Of a DNA stretch of 64,000 bases, positions 10,157 to 19,464 are shown one piece after another; the first letter of the stretch is position 1; the number at the start of each line of letters is the position of its first letter. The translations under genes were made by a program, and so were the position numbers. A model generated the notes under the pieces. The model saw only the letters and a list, made by a program, of their open reading frames with translations, was not told where the DNA came from and made no database searches. Source of the DNA: Saccharopolyspora kobensis (GTDB taxonomy: Bacteria; Actinomycetota; Actinomycetes; Mycobacteriales; Pseudonocardiaceae); the NCBI RefSeq assembly GCF_900108315.1, contig NZ_FNVB01000004.1, positions 310,001 through 374,000 on the forward strand, in the 5' to 3' direction.

Positions 10157-11677
10157 TCACGCCTGCCGGGCGCCACCGCGGTTGCCGCGCCGGGCGCTGC
10201 GCCCGGACGGTGCCTGTCCGCGGCGGTTGCCGTTGTCCGAGCGCCGACCGTCGTCGTGACCGCGCTCGGTGGGACGCCGCCGCCGACTGGGCTCGTTGGC
10301 CGTGCGCTCCGGTCGCTTGGCGTTGCGCGGGTTCGCGCCGCGGCTGCGCGGAGTGTCGCGCTGCTTCGGCGCGGCGAGCGAGACACCGCTGGGCTCGCGG
10401 GCGCCGGTGACGCGGGCCAGTTCGGCGTCTTCGGGTCGGACGGTCGTGGTCTTGGCCTTCACACCGGCCTGCGCGGCCATGGTGCGGAACGCTTCCCGCT
10501 GGTCGTCGGTGACCAGGGTGACCACCGTGCCCGTCGCGCCCGCGCGGGCCGTGCGACCGGCCCGGTGCAGGTAGTCCTTGGGATCGGCCGGGGGCTCGAC
10601 GTGCACGACGAGGCTCACGTCGTCCACGTGGATGCCGCGGGCCGCCACGTTGGTGGCCACCAACGTCGAGGTCTCACCGCTGCGGAACTCCTCGAGGATG
10701 CGCGTCCGGGCGTTCTGCGCCTTGCCGCCGTGCAGCGCACCCGCGGGAACTCCGGCCGCCCGCAGCTTCTTGGCCATCCGGTCGGCGTGGTGCTTGGTGC
10801 GCACGAACATGATCGTGCGGCCCTCGCGAGCACCGATGCGCGCGAGCACGGCCTGCTTGTCCGTCGCGGACACCAGGAACTGGTGGTGCTCCATGCTGTC
10901 GACGCTGGCCGCGGGCGGCGCGAGCGAGTGCACCACCGGCTCGGTCATGTACCGGTCGACGAGCTTGTCGACGTCGCCGTCCAGGGTGGCGGAGAACAGC
11001 AGCCGCTGACCGTCCGCCGGGACCAGGTCGAGAAGTTCGCGGACCTGCGGCAGGAAGCCCATGTCGGCCATCTGGTCGGCCTCGTCGAGCGCGGTGCGCT
11101 CCACTTCGGACAGCACGCAGGTGCCCTGCCGGACGTGGTCGGCGAGCCGTCCCGGCGTCGCGACCAGCACGTCCACGCCGCGCCGCAGCGTGTCCACCTG
11201 GCGGTTGAACGAGGTTCCGCCGACGACCTCGCGGACGTAGAGCCCGAGGGCCTTGGCCAGCGGCTTCAGCGAATCGGTCACCTGGGTGGCCAGCTCGCGG
11301 GTCGGCACCAGCACGAGGCCGCGCGGGTGCATCGGCCGGGCGTTGCCCTGCTGCATCGCCAGCAGCGGCAGGCCGAAGGCCAGCGTCTTGCCGGAGCCGG
11401 TCTGGCCGCGCCCGAGCACGTCCCGGCCGGTCAGCGCGTCGGGGATGGTGGCGGCCTGGATCGGGAAGGCCTCGGACATCCCGTTGTCGGCCAGCGCGCG
11501 CACCAGCCGGGCGGGCAGCCCGAGGTCGGCGAACGGCGCCGGGTCGACGGCGGTCACGCCGACCTCGTCGAACAGGCTGCGCTTCTTCGGCTGCTGCTGC
11601 GGCTTGCCGCCCTGCGGACGGCGGCGGCGCGGCCGGCGGGGCGAGCGTGCGGAGGTGGTGGACGAGCTTGATGGCAC
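10157..11677 (-). CDS. DEAD-box ATP-dependent RNA helicase
   Basis: This 506-residue helicase has the family motifs in order: FPIQAATIP (Q motif), GQTGSGKT at about 91-98, PTRELA, TPGRL, DEAD (LDEADQMAD), SAT, and HRAGRTARAG. The N-terminal 35 residues and the last 110 are rich in Arg, Gln and Gly, which is usual for RNA-binding tails. It probably unwinds structured mRNA or rRNA during growth or cold stress. The GTG at 11677 is preceded by CGGGAG at suitable spacing, so the 33 extra upstream codons are discarded. Confidence 0.92.
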   Translation of the reverse strand: MPSSSSTTSARSPRRPRRRRPQGGKPQQQPKKRSLFDEVGVTAVDPAPFADLGLPARLVRALADNGMSEAFPIQAATIPDALTGRDVLGRGQTGSGKTLAFGLPLLAMQQGNARPMHPRGLVLVPTRELATQVTDSLKPLAKALGLYVREVVGGTSFNRQVDTLRRGVDVLVATPGRLADHVRQGTCVLSEVERTALDEADQMADMGFLPQVRELLDLVPADGQRLLFSATLDGDVDKLVDRYMTEPVVHSLAPPAASVDSMEHHQFLVSATDKQAVLARIGAREGRTIMFVRTKHHADRMAKKLRAAGVPAGALHGGKAQNARTRILEEFRSGETSTLVATNVAARGIHVDDVSLVVHVEPPADPKDYLHRAGRTARAGATGTVVTLVTDDQREAFRTMAAQAGVKAKTTTVRPEDAELARVTGAREPSGVSLAAPKQRDTPRSRGANPRNAKRPERTANEPSRRRRPTERGHDDGRRSDNGNRRGQAPSGRSARRGNRGGARQA

Positions 11678-11881
11678 GAAGAACTCCCGGAAGTGGCACG
11701 TCGCGGGGAGGCTTCGCGGATGTCCGCGGGCGATCACGAGGACGAGCCCGGCGCGTCGGCGCCGATAGGTGGTCAAAGGGTGTCGCAGCGGACACTGGCC
11801 GGTGATCCCGGCTCTGCTGCTTCGAGTCTAGCTGATCGACCCGGCTGCCGGAGCCAGGCGTCCGGGCCGATCAGCGGTTGC

Positions 11882-12847
11882 TCACCAGCGCAGATTTCCC
11901 GCTGTGGCAAGGCGTTCGGCGAGCAGGTCGGGATCGGTGCGGGCCTCGTCGGCGCCGCGTGAGCGGAACCACCCGGCGATGTTGTGTGCGTCACGTCGCA
12001 GGTAGTCCAGGCCGAGCGGGTTGGCCGCCAGGTCGACCGCCTGCGGCAGGTCGATCAGCACCAGCCGCCCGTCGTGCACCAGCACGTTGTAGGCGGACAG
12101 GTCGCCGTGCGTGAAGCCGTGCTCGGCCAGCGCGATGAGGGCTTCGACCAGTTGCGACCACAGCTCGTCGAGTTCGTCGGCGTCGGGCCGCAACGCGGCC
12201 AGCCGCGGCGCGGCCGTGCCGTCCGGGGTGCCGATGAACTCCAGCAGCACCTCGGTGCCGACGCGCTGCACCGGGTACGGCACCGGAGCTCCGGTCAGCC
12301 ACAGCGCGGACAGCACGCTGAACTCCGCCACCGCCCACTGCTGGGCGATCATGCCGCGCCCGAACGAGGTGCGGTGCTCGATCGCCCGCATCTCGCGGGA
12401 CTTGCGCAGCCGCCTGCCCTCCAGGTAGCCGGCGTCGCGGTGGAACATCCGGTGATCGGTGTCGCGGTACCGCTTGGCGGCCAGCAGGCAGGAGTCGCCA
12501 CCGGGCACCGCGCGCCGCAGCAGGTGGACGTCGGCCTCCTTGCCGGTCTTGAGCACGCCCAGCTCGTGGTCGAGCGCGGCCAGCTCGGTCACCAGCCAGG
12601 ACGGGTGCGGCTGCGGGCCGCGATCCCCGGTGTCCCAGGTGGACCAGCGGTCGGCGCCACCGGGCAGCGGCTGCGGCTCGGGTTCGTCGCGCAGCGCGGC
12701 GAGCCGGTCGCGTTCCTCCTCGGTGAGCCGGCCGCGCCGGACCGGTTCGTCGTCGAAGCGCTGCCGCTTGGCGGATTTGGGCTTGCGCGCCTTGGACTTC
12801 TTGACGTTGCGGAAGAGATCGTGGTCGTACTGCTCGTACGAGGACAA
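11882..12847 (-). CDS. RIO-type (RIO1-like) atypical protein kinase
   Basis: The 321-residue protein has the RIO kinase core: GVLKTGKEADVHLL (ATP loop), AAKRYRD (lysine), HGFTHGDLSAYNVLVHD (catalytic Asp and Asn) and LIDLPQAVD (metal Asp). The first 70 residues are charged and basic. RIO kinases are ATPases linked to ribosome maturation in archaea and eukaryotes; the bacterial role is unclear. Initiation is at a TTG (12847) 8 bases after AGGAG. The adjacent helicase gene lies on the same strand, about 200 bases downstream. Confidence 0.9.
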   Translation of the reverse strand: MSSYEQYDHDLFRNVKKSKARKPKSAKRQRFDDEPVRRGRLTEEERDRLAALRDEPEPQPLPGGADRWSTWDTGDRGPQPHPSWLVTELAALDHELGVLKTGKEADVHLLRRAVPGGDSCLLAAKRYRDTDHRMFHRDAGYLEGRRLRKSREMRAIEHRTSFGRGMIAQQWAVAEFSVLSALWLTGAPVPYPVQRVGTEVLLEFIGTPDGTAAPRLAALRPDADELDELWSQLVEALIALAEHGFTHGDLSAYNVLVHDGRLVLIDLPQAVDLAANPLGLDYLRRDAHNIAGWFRSRGADEARTDPDLLAERLATAGNLRW

Positions 12848-13079
12848 CTCGGATGCTCCTTCAGGGCGGAGACCTCCGCCCGAGCACCGAGCTCAGCGCA
12901 ACCGTGGCGGAGGAGAAAAGGTTCGGATCCCTCGGTGCGCGAAACCGGCGCGCACAACCGTCACAACGGCGACCATGACGAACCTCCCTTCCTCCCATGC
13001 GTTCCAGAGCGAAACCAGCTTGGCCGAAGCCCACCCGAGCTGACAACTGGTTTTTGACCTGCGGTTTCGCGGCGAGGGA

Positions 13080-13823
13080 TCAGCCGTGCACGACGACGCA
13101 GAGCTTGCGGTCGGCCTCGCGCTCGACCTGCAGGCCGGCGGCGCGGGCCACGTCGAGGACGTCGTCGACCGACTCCGGCTCGTCCGGTGACTGGGCGAGC
13201 GCCCGCGCCAGCTTTCCCTTGTGCGCCTTGTTGTGGTGGCTGACGACCTTGCGCTTGCCCGATGCGTCCTCCGACAGCACGCGGACATCGACGGCCCCCG
13301 GAACCCTCGCCAGCGCGGCGTAAGCGCCGGAGCGGAGGTCGACGACGAGGTCGTCGGCAGCGGCCAGCACGGGCTCCAGCACCGGTCGCCACACGCTGCG
13401 CAGCGTGCCCGTGCCGGGCAGCGCACTGCCACCGGAAAGCCGGTAAGCGGGAATCGCGTCCGTGCCGCGCACCAGGCCGAACAGCGCCGAGGCCACCGCC
13501 AGCCGCGAATCCGCTTGCTTGCGCTCGACCGCGGACAGCGACTGCAGGTCGAGGGCGTCGTAGAGCACGCCGGTGTAGCGCTCCAGCGCCGGGGCGGTGG
13601 GCGAGTCCCAGAGCTCTGCGTTGCGCTGGACCTCCTCGACCTGCCGCTCGGACAACCCCAGCGCGGCCAGGCTCGCGGGCACATCACCGGCCAAAGTGGA
13701 CAGCGCATCGGCGAGTCGCCGCCTGGTGTCGTTCAGCTCCGGGTGCGAGAGCCCGCCCAGGTCCAGCGGCGCACCGCGACCACCAGCCGACTTGGTCTCC
13801 GAAGGAGGAAGCAGAACCAACAC
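13080..13823 (-). CDS. yaaA: YaaA family peroxide-stress protein
   Basis: The 247-residue product begins MLVLLPPSETKS, the characteristic DUF328/YaaA opening. It contains YTGVLYDAL, RSVWRPVL and the late KRKVVSHHNKAHKGKLARAL segment. In E. coli YaaA lowers free intracellular iron and limits DNA damage during H2O2 stress. The GTG at 13823 puts the conserved motif at residue 1; upstream in-frame sequence runs toward repeat module B and is not conserved. Confidence 0.88.
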   Translation of the reverse strand: MLVLLPPSETKSAGGRGAPLDLGGLSHPELNDTRRRLADALSTLAGDVPASLAALGLSERQVEEVQRNAELWDSPTAPALERYTGVLYDALDLQSLSAVERKQADSRLAVASALFGLVRGTDAIPAYRLSGGSALPGTGTLRSVWRPVLEPVLAAADDLVVDLRSGAYAALARVPGAVDVRVLSEDASGKRKVVSHHNKAHKGKLARALAQSPDEPESVDDVLDVARAAGLQVEREADRKLCVVVHG

Positions 13824-13882
13824 ACCACCAGGGTAAGCGTTCGTGACGAACGGCCTGGTCGGCGCCCCGGGTGTGCGACGAG

Positions 13883-14812
13883 TCACGCAATTTCCATTGA
13901 AATCTCACGTGCAACTTCAATGGAAATTGCACCCTGAAGCGCCGACTCGACCCTCGCGATGACTTGATCGAAGCCGTTCCGGAGCTGATCGCTGGTCACC
14001 ACGACGACGATCCACCCGAGGCGGGCGAGCCGGTTCCGCCGAACCTCATCGCGTTTGATCTGAGCCGGGTCCGCGTGCCACCCTCCGTCGTACTCCACCG
14101 CGACCCGCGCAGCCTCGAACGCGAGGTCGACGCGAGCGACGAAGTCCTCGCCGTCGAAGATCTCCACCTGCGGGATCGGGTGCAAACCGCGGAGCGCGAA
14201 CTCGACGCGCAAGATCGACTCCGGTACCGATTCCGCGCGGCCGTCGAGGTGGTCGAGCCGCATGCGCGCCCTGCTGATGCCGTGGTCCTTCCGGCCGACG
14301 AGGAACCCCGCTATCTCATCGACCGTGATCGCACCGGCGTGCAGCAGCGCGTCGCAGTACCCCACCGCGTGGGCGATCGAACGCTGTCTGAGGAGGTCGA
14401 GGGCTATGCGCGGGAATCCTGCCACCCTGATCCCGCGCCACGGCGAGTGCTCGAAGTCGAACGTCCGCGACGTGGTGCAGCGGAGCCCGCTGCGGCGGAG
14501 CATGCCGTCCTCGCGTGCCACGATCACCTCCACCGGGGCTCCGAAGTCCGCCAGCGGGACACCGCGCAGCGTGGCCGCTGAGCGTCCGGTGATGACGGAT
14601 CCCCGCGGCAGCGTCAGGGCTGCTGCCGCGCATTTGAGCTCGTGCGTCAGCTGGGTGTCGCCAGTGGTGTAAACGCCGTGCAGGACCCTGCGGAACTCGC
14701 TGCTCCGCAGGTGCCGGTCCTTGAACCCGGCCTCGATGGCCTCGGCTCGGAGGAAGACGTCGTAGGGCTTGGTCTCGATCTCGGGAGGGGGAGTTGCAGG
14801 AGTCACGTACAT
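13883..14812 (-). CDS. DUF559 (Vsr-like nuclease fold) protein with AbiEi-like N-terminus
   Basis: The 309-residue protein has an N-terminal helix-turn-helix-like part (AGFKDRHLRSSEFRRVLHGV, about 29-48) as in AbiEi-type proteins. Its C-terminal DUF559 domain is about residues 205-290, with a PD-(D/E)XK-like core (ARVDLAFEAARVAVEYDGGW then RRNRLARLGWIVVVVTSDQL). DUF559 is related to Vsr repair endonucleases. The activity of this two-domain form is not known. Oddly, the last 14 or so residues (AISIEVAREISMEIA) are translated from repeat module B, and repeat locus C lies just upstream of the start, so repeats border the gene on both sides. Confidence 0.8.
   Translation of the reverse strand: MYVTPATPPPEIETKPYDVFLRAEAIEAGFKDRHLRSSEFRRVLHGVYTTGDTQLTHELKCAAAALTLPRGSVITGRSAATLRGVPLADFGAPVEVIVAREDGMLRRSGLRCTTSRTFDFEHSPWRGIRVAGFPRIALDLLRQRSIAHAVGYCDALLHAGAITVDEIAGFLVGRKDHGISRARMRLDHLDGRAESVPESILRVEFALRGLHPIPQVEIFDGEDFVARVDLAFEAARVAVEYDGGWHADPAQIKRDEVRRNRLARLGWIVVVVTSDQLRNGFDQVIARVESALQGAISIEVAREISMEIA
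13887..13930. repeat. Repeat locus B: solitary 44-bp module inside the 3' end of the DUF559 gene
   Basis: GCAATTTCCATTGAAATC, an 8-bp loop TCACGTGC and AACTTCAATGGAAATTGC form one 44-bp module with only two arm mismatches. The G/C difference in one arm (CCATTG) is matched in the other (CAATGG). No second module or GC hairpin accompanies it. It is read in-frame by the DUF559 gene, whose stop follows at once. Confidence 0.9.
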
Positions 14813-14890
14813 ACAGAGGCGCGGAACCCTGCAGCAGATACACCTCGGCGCAAATCCATGGCCGAGTTCACCCGTTGGTGGTGGACGTGC

Positions 14891-15029
14891 GCAATTTCAA
14901 TGGAATTTTGACGTGTGATTTCAATTGAAATTGCGCAACATCCGACGTGCCGTCGGCGTGTCGGGTGCCCGACGCGCCGACGGGTGCAATTTCAATTGAA
15001 ATCGAGGGTGTGATTTCAATTGAAATTGC
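14891..15029. repeat. Repeat locus C: 139-bp composite element
   Basis: Modules at 14891-14934 and 14986-15029 flank a GC hairpin, CCGTCGGCGTGTCGGG (14950-14965) with CCCGACGCGCCGACGG (14968-14983), one mismatch and a 2-base loop. The second module is a perfect 18-bp inverted repeat around GAGGGTGT. The total of 139 bp equals locus A. It lies between the end of the P450 gene and the start of the DUF559 gene, both on the minus strand. Confidence 0.92.
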
Positions 15030-15038
15030 GTCCTTTCG

Positions 15039-16328
15039 TCAGGTGGGGCTGAGGGTGCGGCCGGTTACCGGGAGGGCGTCGAGGCCGTGGATGATCGAGG
15101 TCGGGCGGCGGGTTGCCGCTCCTGCCCGGTGGAGGTGGGGGAGGCGGGTCGCCAGGGCGCGGAAGGCGACCTCGGCTTCCATGCGGGCCAGCGGCGCTCC
15201 GAGGCAGTAGTGGATGCCCGAGGAGAAGGCCAGGTGCTCGGCGCGGTCCGGGCGGTTGATGTCGAACCGCTCCGGCTCCGGGTGCACCGCCGGGTCGCGG
15301 CCCGCCGAGGCCAGCAGGGCCAGCACCGGGGTGTCCGCGGCCAGCCGACGGCCGGCCAGCTCCACCGGTTCGTGCGCGATGCGCATGGTCATCTGCACCG
15401 GCGGGTCCCAGCGCAGCGTTTCCTCGACCACCGCGGGCGCCAGGTCCGGGTCCGCGCGCAGCTGGGCCCACTGGTCCGGGTGCCGCAGCAGCGCGAGGGT
15501 GCCGTTGCCGATCAGGTTCACCGTCGTCTCGAAGCCCGCCACCAGCAGCAGGTCGCACAGCTGCACCAGTTCGGTGCCGGTGATCCTGTCCTCGTCGAGC
15601 GCCGCGACGAGGTCGCTGACGACGTCGTCGCCGGGATCGGCCCGGCGCTGCTCGATGAGCCGGTCGAAGATCCCGTCGAGCTCGGCGAACGACTCGCGCA
15701 TCTGCCGCAGGTGGCGGGCCGAGCGGATCCCGTCGAGCGAGCCGGCCAGCACCCTGCCGTGGTGCGCCAGCCGTTCGGCGTCCAGCGGTGGCAGGCCCAG
15801 CAGCTCGCAGATCACCCGGATCGGCAGCGGCCCGGCGAAGTCGCGGATCACGTCGAACTCGCCGCGCACCCCGTCGAGCAGCTCGTCGGCGATCTGCTCG
15901 ATGCGCTCCCGGTAGGTCTCCAGGCGGCGGGGCCGGAAGGCCGGGGCGGCGAGCTTGCGCAGCCGCGAGTGCTCCGGCGGGTCCAGCTCCAGCAGCGAGA
16001 GCTGCAGCTCCACGGCCGCCGCGGTCGGATCGCCGTAGGAGCCGTCGCTGGTGCGCACGCCGAACCGCCGGTCGCGCAGGATCTCGTCGCACAGCTGGTG
16101 CGTCGTCGCGACCAGCGTGCCCAGCTTGCTGCGCACCAGCGGCCCGCGTTCCCGCAGCTGCCGGTAGACCGGGTAGGGGTCGTCCCGCCACGGTGCGTGC
16201 AGCAGGCGTGCGACGAGATCGCCGCGCTTGGCGAAGTACCAGGTCAGCGCGCCTTGCGCGACCAACCGGGCGCTGAGGCCGAGCTCGGCGAGCCGGCTCT
16301 GGCCGTCGCGGGCTTGCGAAGTGGACAT
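15039..16328 (-). CDS. Cytochrome P450
   Basis: The 429-residue protein has the bacterial class I P450 landmarks: VAGFETTVN in the I helix, EETLRW (ExxR), and the heme loop FSSGIHYCLGAPLARME with the cysteine ligand at about residue 375. The HxxxR-type segment DPPEHSRLRKL is also present. No ferredoxin or partner gene is adjacent, so the substrate is unknown. The ATG at 16328 follows a CAGGGGG. The gene ends only 10 bases from repeat locus C. Confidence 0.93.
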   Translation of the reverse strand: MSTSQARDGQSRLAELGLSARLVAQGALTWYFAKRGDLVARLLHAPWRDDPYPVYRQLRERGPLVRSKLGTLVATTHQLCDEILRDRRFGVRTSDGSYGDPTAAAVELQLSLLELDPPEHSRLRKLAAPAFRPRRLETYRERIEQIADELLDGVRGEFDVIRDFAGPLPIRVICELLGLPPLDAERLAHHGRVLAGSLDGIRSARHLRQMRESFAELDGIFDRLIEQRRADPGDDVVSDLVAALDEDRITGTELVQLCDLLLVAGFETTVNLIGNGTLALLRHPDQWAQLRADPDLAPAVVEETLRWDPPVQMTMRIAHEPVELAGRRLAADTPVLALLASAGRDPAVHPEPERFDINRPDRAEHLAFSSGIHYCLGAPLARMEAEVAFRALATRLPHLHRAGAATRRPTSIIHGLDALPVTGRTLSPT

Positions 16329-16401
16329 CGAACCCCCTGGCGATGCGTGCCTGACATCGAGGGAACCGCAGGACGAGCGGCCCGACAATGGGCCGATCGG
16401 C

Positions 16402-16752
16402 TCAGTGATCGGAGCCCACGCAGAACTCGTTGCCCTCGGGATCGGCCAGCACCGTCCAGGTCAAGCCGTAAGTCGCGTTCTCGGCCAGTTCGGTGGCTCC
16501 GAGATCGACGAGCCTGCGCACCTCCGCCTCCCGGTCGGTGGTGTTGAGGTCGACGTGGGCGCGGTTCTTGCCGGCGCGCGGCTCGGGCACGCGCTGCAAT
16601 CCGATCCGGACACCGCCCTCGCGGTTCGGCGCGAGCATCACGAACTCGTCGGATTCGAAGGCCACCGAGGTGTCCAGGGCCTGCGTCCAGAACTCCGCGA
16701 GGGTCCGCGGCGACGCGCAGTCGATGGTCACCATGGCGATGTCGAGGTTCAT
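16402..16752 (-). CDS. VOC-family (glyoxalase/bleomycin-resistance fold) protein
   Basis: The 116-residue single-repeat protein has the VOC pattern: an N-terminal IDCASPRTLAEFWTQAL, HVDLNTTDREAEVRRLVDLGAT in the middle, and VLADPEGNEFCVG at the end. Such proteins are metal-dependent enzymes or binding proteins; the function cannot be assigned. It precedes the P450 gene on the same strand by about 70 bases and diverges from proS. Confidence 0.85.
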   Translation of the reverse strand: MNLDIAMVTIDCASPRTLAEFWTQALDTSVAFESDEFVMLAPNREGGVRIGLQRVPEPRAGKNRAHVDLNTTDREAEVRRLVDLGATELAENATYGLTWTVLADPEGNEFCVGSDH

Positions 16753-16873
16753 GGCCGCACGCTAGCGGCGGCTACCGACACCGGCCCGCCGAGCGGTAAT
16801 CCGCTGGTGGTGACCCCGGGGGGACTCGCTACCCTGCCGGTGACGAATCAGCCCGGACGAGGAGCCAGTAGCC

Positions 16874-18619
16874 GTGATCACGAGGATGTCGACGTTGTTC
16901 CTGCGTACCCTGCGCGAGGATCCGGCCGACGCCGAGGTGCCGAGCCACAAGCTGCTCGTCCGCGCCGGCTACGTCCGCCGCATCGCACCGGGCATCTACT
17001 CCTGGCTGCCCCTCGGGCTGCGGGTGCTGCGCAAGGTCGAGGAGATCGTGCGCGAGGAGATGAACGGCATCGGCGCGCAGGAGATCCACTTCCCGGCGCT
17101 GCTGCCCAAGGAGCCCTACGAGAACACCGGCCGCTGGACCGAGTACGGGCCGCTGCTGTTCCGCCTGAAGGACCGCAAGGGCGCCGACTACCTGCTCGGC
17201 CCCACCCACGAGGAGCTGTTCACGCTCACCGTCAAGGGCGAGTACAGCTCCTACAAGGACTACCCGGTCATGCTCTACCAGATCCAGACCAAGTACCGGG
17301 ACGAGGAGCGGCCCCGCGCGGGCATCCTCCGCGGGCGCGAGTTCGTCATGAAGGACTCCTACTCCTTCGACATCGACGACGAGGGCCTGTCCACCTCCTA
17401 CCAGCTGCACCGCGACGCCTACGTGCGGATCTTCGACCGGGTCGGCCTGCGCTACGTGATCGTGTCGGCGACCTCCGGCGCGATGGGCGGCTCGGCGTCC
17501 GAGGAGTTCCTGGCCGAGAGCCCGACCGGTGAGGACACCTTCGTGCGCAGCACCGGGTCGGACTACGCCGCCAACGTCGAGGCCGTGATCACCCCGGCGC
17601 CGCCTGCCGAGCCGATCGAGGGCAAGCCCGCCGCCGAGGTCCACCACACGCCGAGCACGCCGACCATCGAGACCCTGGTCGACTTCCTCAACGCCAACAC
17701 CGACCGCAAGTTCACCGCGGCCGACACCCTCAAGAACGTGCTGGTCAAGACCCGTCGGCCCGGCGCGGAGGAGTGGGAGCTGCTGGCCATCGGGCTGCCC
17801 GGCGACCGCGAGGTCGACATGAAGCGGCTGGAGGCGTCGCTGGAGCCCGCCGAGGTGGCGCTGCTGGAGGAGTCCGACTTCACCGCCAACCCGTTCCTGG
17901 TCAAGGGCTACATCGGCCCGAAGGCGCTGCAGGACAACGGGGTCCGCTACCTGGTCGACCCGCGGGTGGTCACCGGCACCGCGTGGGTCACCGGCGCGGA
18001 CAAGACCGACCACCACGTGCTGGACCTGGTGTGCGGCCGGGACTTCACGCCCGACGGCACCATCGAGGCCGCCGAGGTCCGCGAGGGCGACCCGTCGCCC
18101 GACGGCCAGGGCACCCTGGTCGCCGCGCGCGGCATCGAGATCGGCCACATCTTCCAGCTCGGCCGCAAGTACGCCGACGCGTTCGGGCTGGACGCGCTGG
18201 GCCAGGACGGCAAGCCGAAGCGGATCACCATGGGCTCCTACGGCGTCGGCGTGTCCCGCCTGGTCGCCGCGATCGCCGAGCAGAGCCACGACGAGCAGGG
18301 CCTGATCTGGCCGCGCGAGGTGGCGCCCGCCGACGTGCACGTGGTCATCGCGGGCAAGGACGACAGCGTCCGGGAGCGCGGTGAGGCCATCGCCGCCGAG
18401 CTCGACGCGGCCGGCGTGCAGGTCGTCCTGGACGACCGCACGGTGTCGCCGGGCGTGAAGTTCGCCGACTCCGAGCTGCTGGGCGTGCCGACGATCCTGG
18501 TGGTCGGCAAGGGCCTGACCCGCGGTGTCGTCGAGGTCCGCGACCGCCGCTCCGGCGACCGCGCGGAGATCGAGGTCGACAACGCGGTCGAGCACGTCAT
18601 CAACGCCGTGCGCGGCTGA
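16874..18619 (+). CDS. proS: Prolyl-tRNA synthetase
   Basis: The 581-residue class II synthetase has motif 2-type [21 protein letters not shown] and motif 3-type [14 protein letters not shown], with an inserted editing-like domain between them, as in the bacterial-type ProS. It charges tRNA-Pro in the cytoplasm. The GTG at 16874 begins [20 protein letters not shown], the usual start. A -10-like TACCCT occurs at 16830-16835. It opens the conserved block that leads to rimP-nusA-infB, as in mycobacteria. Confidence 0.97.
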   Translation: MITRMSTLFLRTLREDPADAEVPSHKLLVRAGYVRRIAPGIYSWLPLGLRVLRKVEEIVREEMNGIGAQEIHFPALLPKEPYENTGRWTEYGPLLFRLKDRKGADYLLGPTHEELFTLTVKGEYSSYKDYPVMLYQIQTKYRDEERPRAGILRGREFVMKDSYSFDIDDEGLSTSYQLHRDAYVRIFDRVGLRYVIVSATSGAMGGSASEEFLAESPTGEDTFVRSTGSDYAANVEAVITPAPPAEPIEGKPAAEVHHTPSTPTIETLVDFLNANTDRKFTAADTLKNVLVKTRRPGAEEWELLAIGLPGDREVDMKRLEASLEPAEVALLEESDFTANPFLVKGYIGPKALQDNGVRYLVDPRVVTGTAWVTGADKTDHHVLDLVCGRDFTPDGTIEAAEVREGDPSPDGQGTLVAARGIEIGHIFQLGRKYADAFGLDALGQDGKPKRITMGSYGVGVSRLVAAIAEQSHDEQGLIWPREVAPADVHVVIAGKDDSVRERGEAIAAELDAAGVQVVLDDRTVSPGVKFADSELLGVPTILVVGKGLTRGVVEVRDRRSGDRAEIEVDNAVEHVINAVRG

Positions 18620-18623
18620 CGCC

Positions 18624-19433
18624 TCACCTCGCGAAGCCCCCGGAGGCCGGTTCTCCGGGGGCTTCGCGCTGCCGGACGTGGACGTCGAGCGGGACGGCGA
18701 GCAGCCGGCTCGGGGCCAGCCCGAACATCGCGTGGAACACCGAGCTGAAGTGCGATGGGCTCGCGAACCCGGCCGCGGCCGCGGCCCGGGTCAGGTCGGC
18801 CCCGTCGGCGATGTGCGCACCGGCGACGAGCATCCGCGCCCACAACCGGAAGCGGCGCAGCGTGGTCCCGGTGTCCCGCTTGAACAGCCGGAGGAAGTGC
18901 GCGGGCGAGAGGTGGACCGCGGCGGCCAGGCGCGCGGCGGAGAGATCCGGCTCCGCGCTCAGCATCGCGACCGCGGCCGTGATGCGCTCGTCCCGCCGCA
19001 CCTCGGCGTCGCCGGTCGCGCGCTCCACCCACCGCTGCAGGCCACCGGGCTCGGTCAGCGACCCGGCCAGCTCCGCCAGCTCCCGCTCGTGCCGGTGCCC
19101 GGCGCGGATCCCCTCACCTGGCCGCAGCACCGCCAGGCAGGCCCGCTCCTGCGGTGATCCCGGTTCGAGGAAGTAGCAGGCCAGGCGGCCGGTCGGGGTG
19201 ACCTGGCAGGTCAGCCGCGGCGGGATGAAGACGCTGCGGTGGTGCTCGACGCTGCCGCCGACCGCGACGCGCAGCGGCCCGTCGATGCCGATCACCAGGC
19301 AGGACGCCGCTCCGGTGTGCTCGTCGAGCCGCAGCGTCGGTCCGCGGTAGAGCGCTTCGCCCGGCAGCAGCCACACCGCGCCGCGCTCGGCAGAGCACGT
19401 TTCTGGAAGCGCCCCGGTCACCGGCTCCCGCAT
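18624..19433 (-). CDS. AraC-family transcriptional regulator
   Basis: The 269-residue protein has a C-terminal double helix-turn-helix AraC domain: ARLAAAVHLSPAHFLRLFKR and then RAAAAAGFASPSHFSSVFHAMFG. The N-terminal 130 residues form a cupin-like sensor. It diverges from the DUF4345 membrane gene with only 31 bases between the starts, so it probably controls that gene and itself. The ATG at 19433 is chosen because longer forms would overlap the divergent gene. Its final codons contain the proS terminator hairpin. Confidence 0.85.
   Translation of the reverse strand: MREPVTGALPETCSAERGAVWLLPGEALYRGPTLRLDEHTGAASCLVIGIDGPLRVAVGGSVEHHRSVFIPPRLTCQVTPTGRLACYFLEPGSPQERACLAVLRPGEGIRAGHRHERELAELAGSLTEPGGLQRWVERATGDAEVRRDERITAAVAMLSAEPDLSAARLAAAVHLSPAHFLRLFKRDTGTTLRRFRLWARMLVAGAHIADGADLTRAAAAAGFASPSHFSSVFHAMFGLAPSRLLAVPLDVHVRQREAPGEPASGGFAR
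18630..18668. terminator. Strong hairpin terminator shared by proS and the convergent AraC gene
   Basis: CGCGAAGCCCCCGGAG (18630-18645) pairs perfectly with CTCCGGGGGCTTCGCG (18653-18668) over 16 bp with a 7-base loop. It lies 10 bases after the proS stop and inside the last codons of the AraC-type gene, so it can act in either direction. No U-tract is evident, as is common in GC-rich actinobacteria. Confidence 0.75.
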
Positions 19434-19464
19434 CGTTGTCGGCGATCTCGTTGGGAGGGACGAA

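Noticed and set aside
7345..15029. CRISPR array formed by the AT-rich repeats
   Set aside because: Modules occur at most in pairs, are self-complementary, have a hairpin rather than a unique spacer between them, and no cas genes are near.
7345..15029. Insertion sequence with transposase
   Set aside because: No transposase gene and no target-site duplications are visible around the repeat loci.
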